6,268 nucleotides of DNA from CAYTAP01 sp964435775 (lineage in GTDB: Bacteria; Planctomycetota; Phycisphaerae; Tepidisphaerales; Tepidisphaeraceae): NCBI GenBank assembly GCA_964435775.1, contig CAYTAP010000166.1:1-6268 (forward strand). The letters are read 5' to 3'. The notes beneath the pieces were generated by a model. The model made no database searches. It was not told the DNA's origin and saw only the letters and a list, made by a program, of their open reading frames with translations. This document shows positions 6,196 to 6,268 of this stretch, one piece after another (the first letter of the stretch is position 1; each line of letters opens with the position of its first letter). Both the position numbers and the translations under genes were made by a program.

Positions 6196-6208
6196 GAAAT
6201 GGCTTTGG
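6183..6208. repeat. Inverted repeat over the candidate -35 of the phosphatase promoter
   Basis: CCAAAGC (6183-6189) and GCTTTGG (6202-6208) are perfect 7-bp inverted arms with a 12-nt loop, overlapping the -35 hexamer and one direct repeat. It could be an operator or a weak RNA hairpin. The DNA to its right (6209-6268) contains an ATG at 6237 on the plus strand, open to the window edge, but this is too short to judge as a gene. Confidence 0.35.
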
Positions 6209-6268
6209 GGCCGTGGTGGTGGGCGGTGCGGGACTTATGAAGGGTCGCATATTCGAGAGATGTGGATT

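Overview
The window is GC-rich bacterial chromosome. The glutamate synthase sequence type, a PilZ regulator, a large FHA-GAF-phosphatase and a dispersed palindromic repeat fit a free-living bacterium with large intergenic spaces. I lean towards Planctomycetota (perhaps Phycisphaerae-like), but this is inference from protein style only; there is no rRNA or other phylogenetic marker.

Layout: (1) Positions 1-2774, minus strand: the N-terminal 924 codons of the glutamate synthase large subunit (gltB). The gene runs off the left edge just before the core of its FMN domain. A candidate sigma-70 promoter lies at 2841-2868. (2) Positions 2775-2993: a divergent intergenic region with a 12-bp palindrome, then a plus-strand PilZ-domain gene (2994-3383). 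(3) Positions 3453-4017: the wreck of a toxin-antitoxin operon. The vapC-type PIN toxin keeps its first ~64 codons and its last ~20. The middle, with two expected catalytic aspartates, is gone and a 77-bp MITE-like palindrome sits there. The antitoxin gene (3802-4017) behind it is intact, has a strong ribosome binding site and overlaps the toxin tail by 17 bp. (4) Positions 4018-4448: 431 bp between convergent genes with no convincing gene. (5) Positions 4449-6128, minus strand: a complete FHA-GAF-PP2C (SpoIIE/RsbU-type) serine phosphatase, preceded by a repeat-rich candidate promoter region (6157-6208).

The genes do not form one pathway. gltB is core nitrogen assimilation. The PilZ protein and the phosphatase are separate signalling proteins (c-di-GMP and protein phosphorylation). 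The TA locus is accessory DNA under decay. The most notable observation is the gutted toxin with a preserved orphan antitoxin; I found no evidence of a large novel system.
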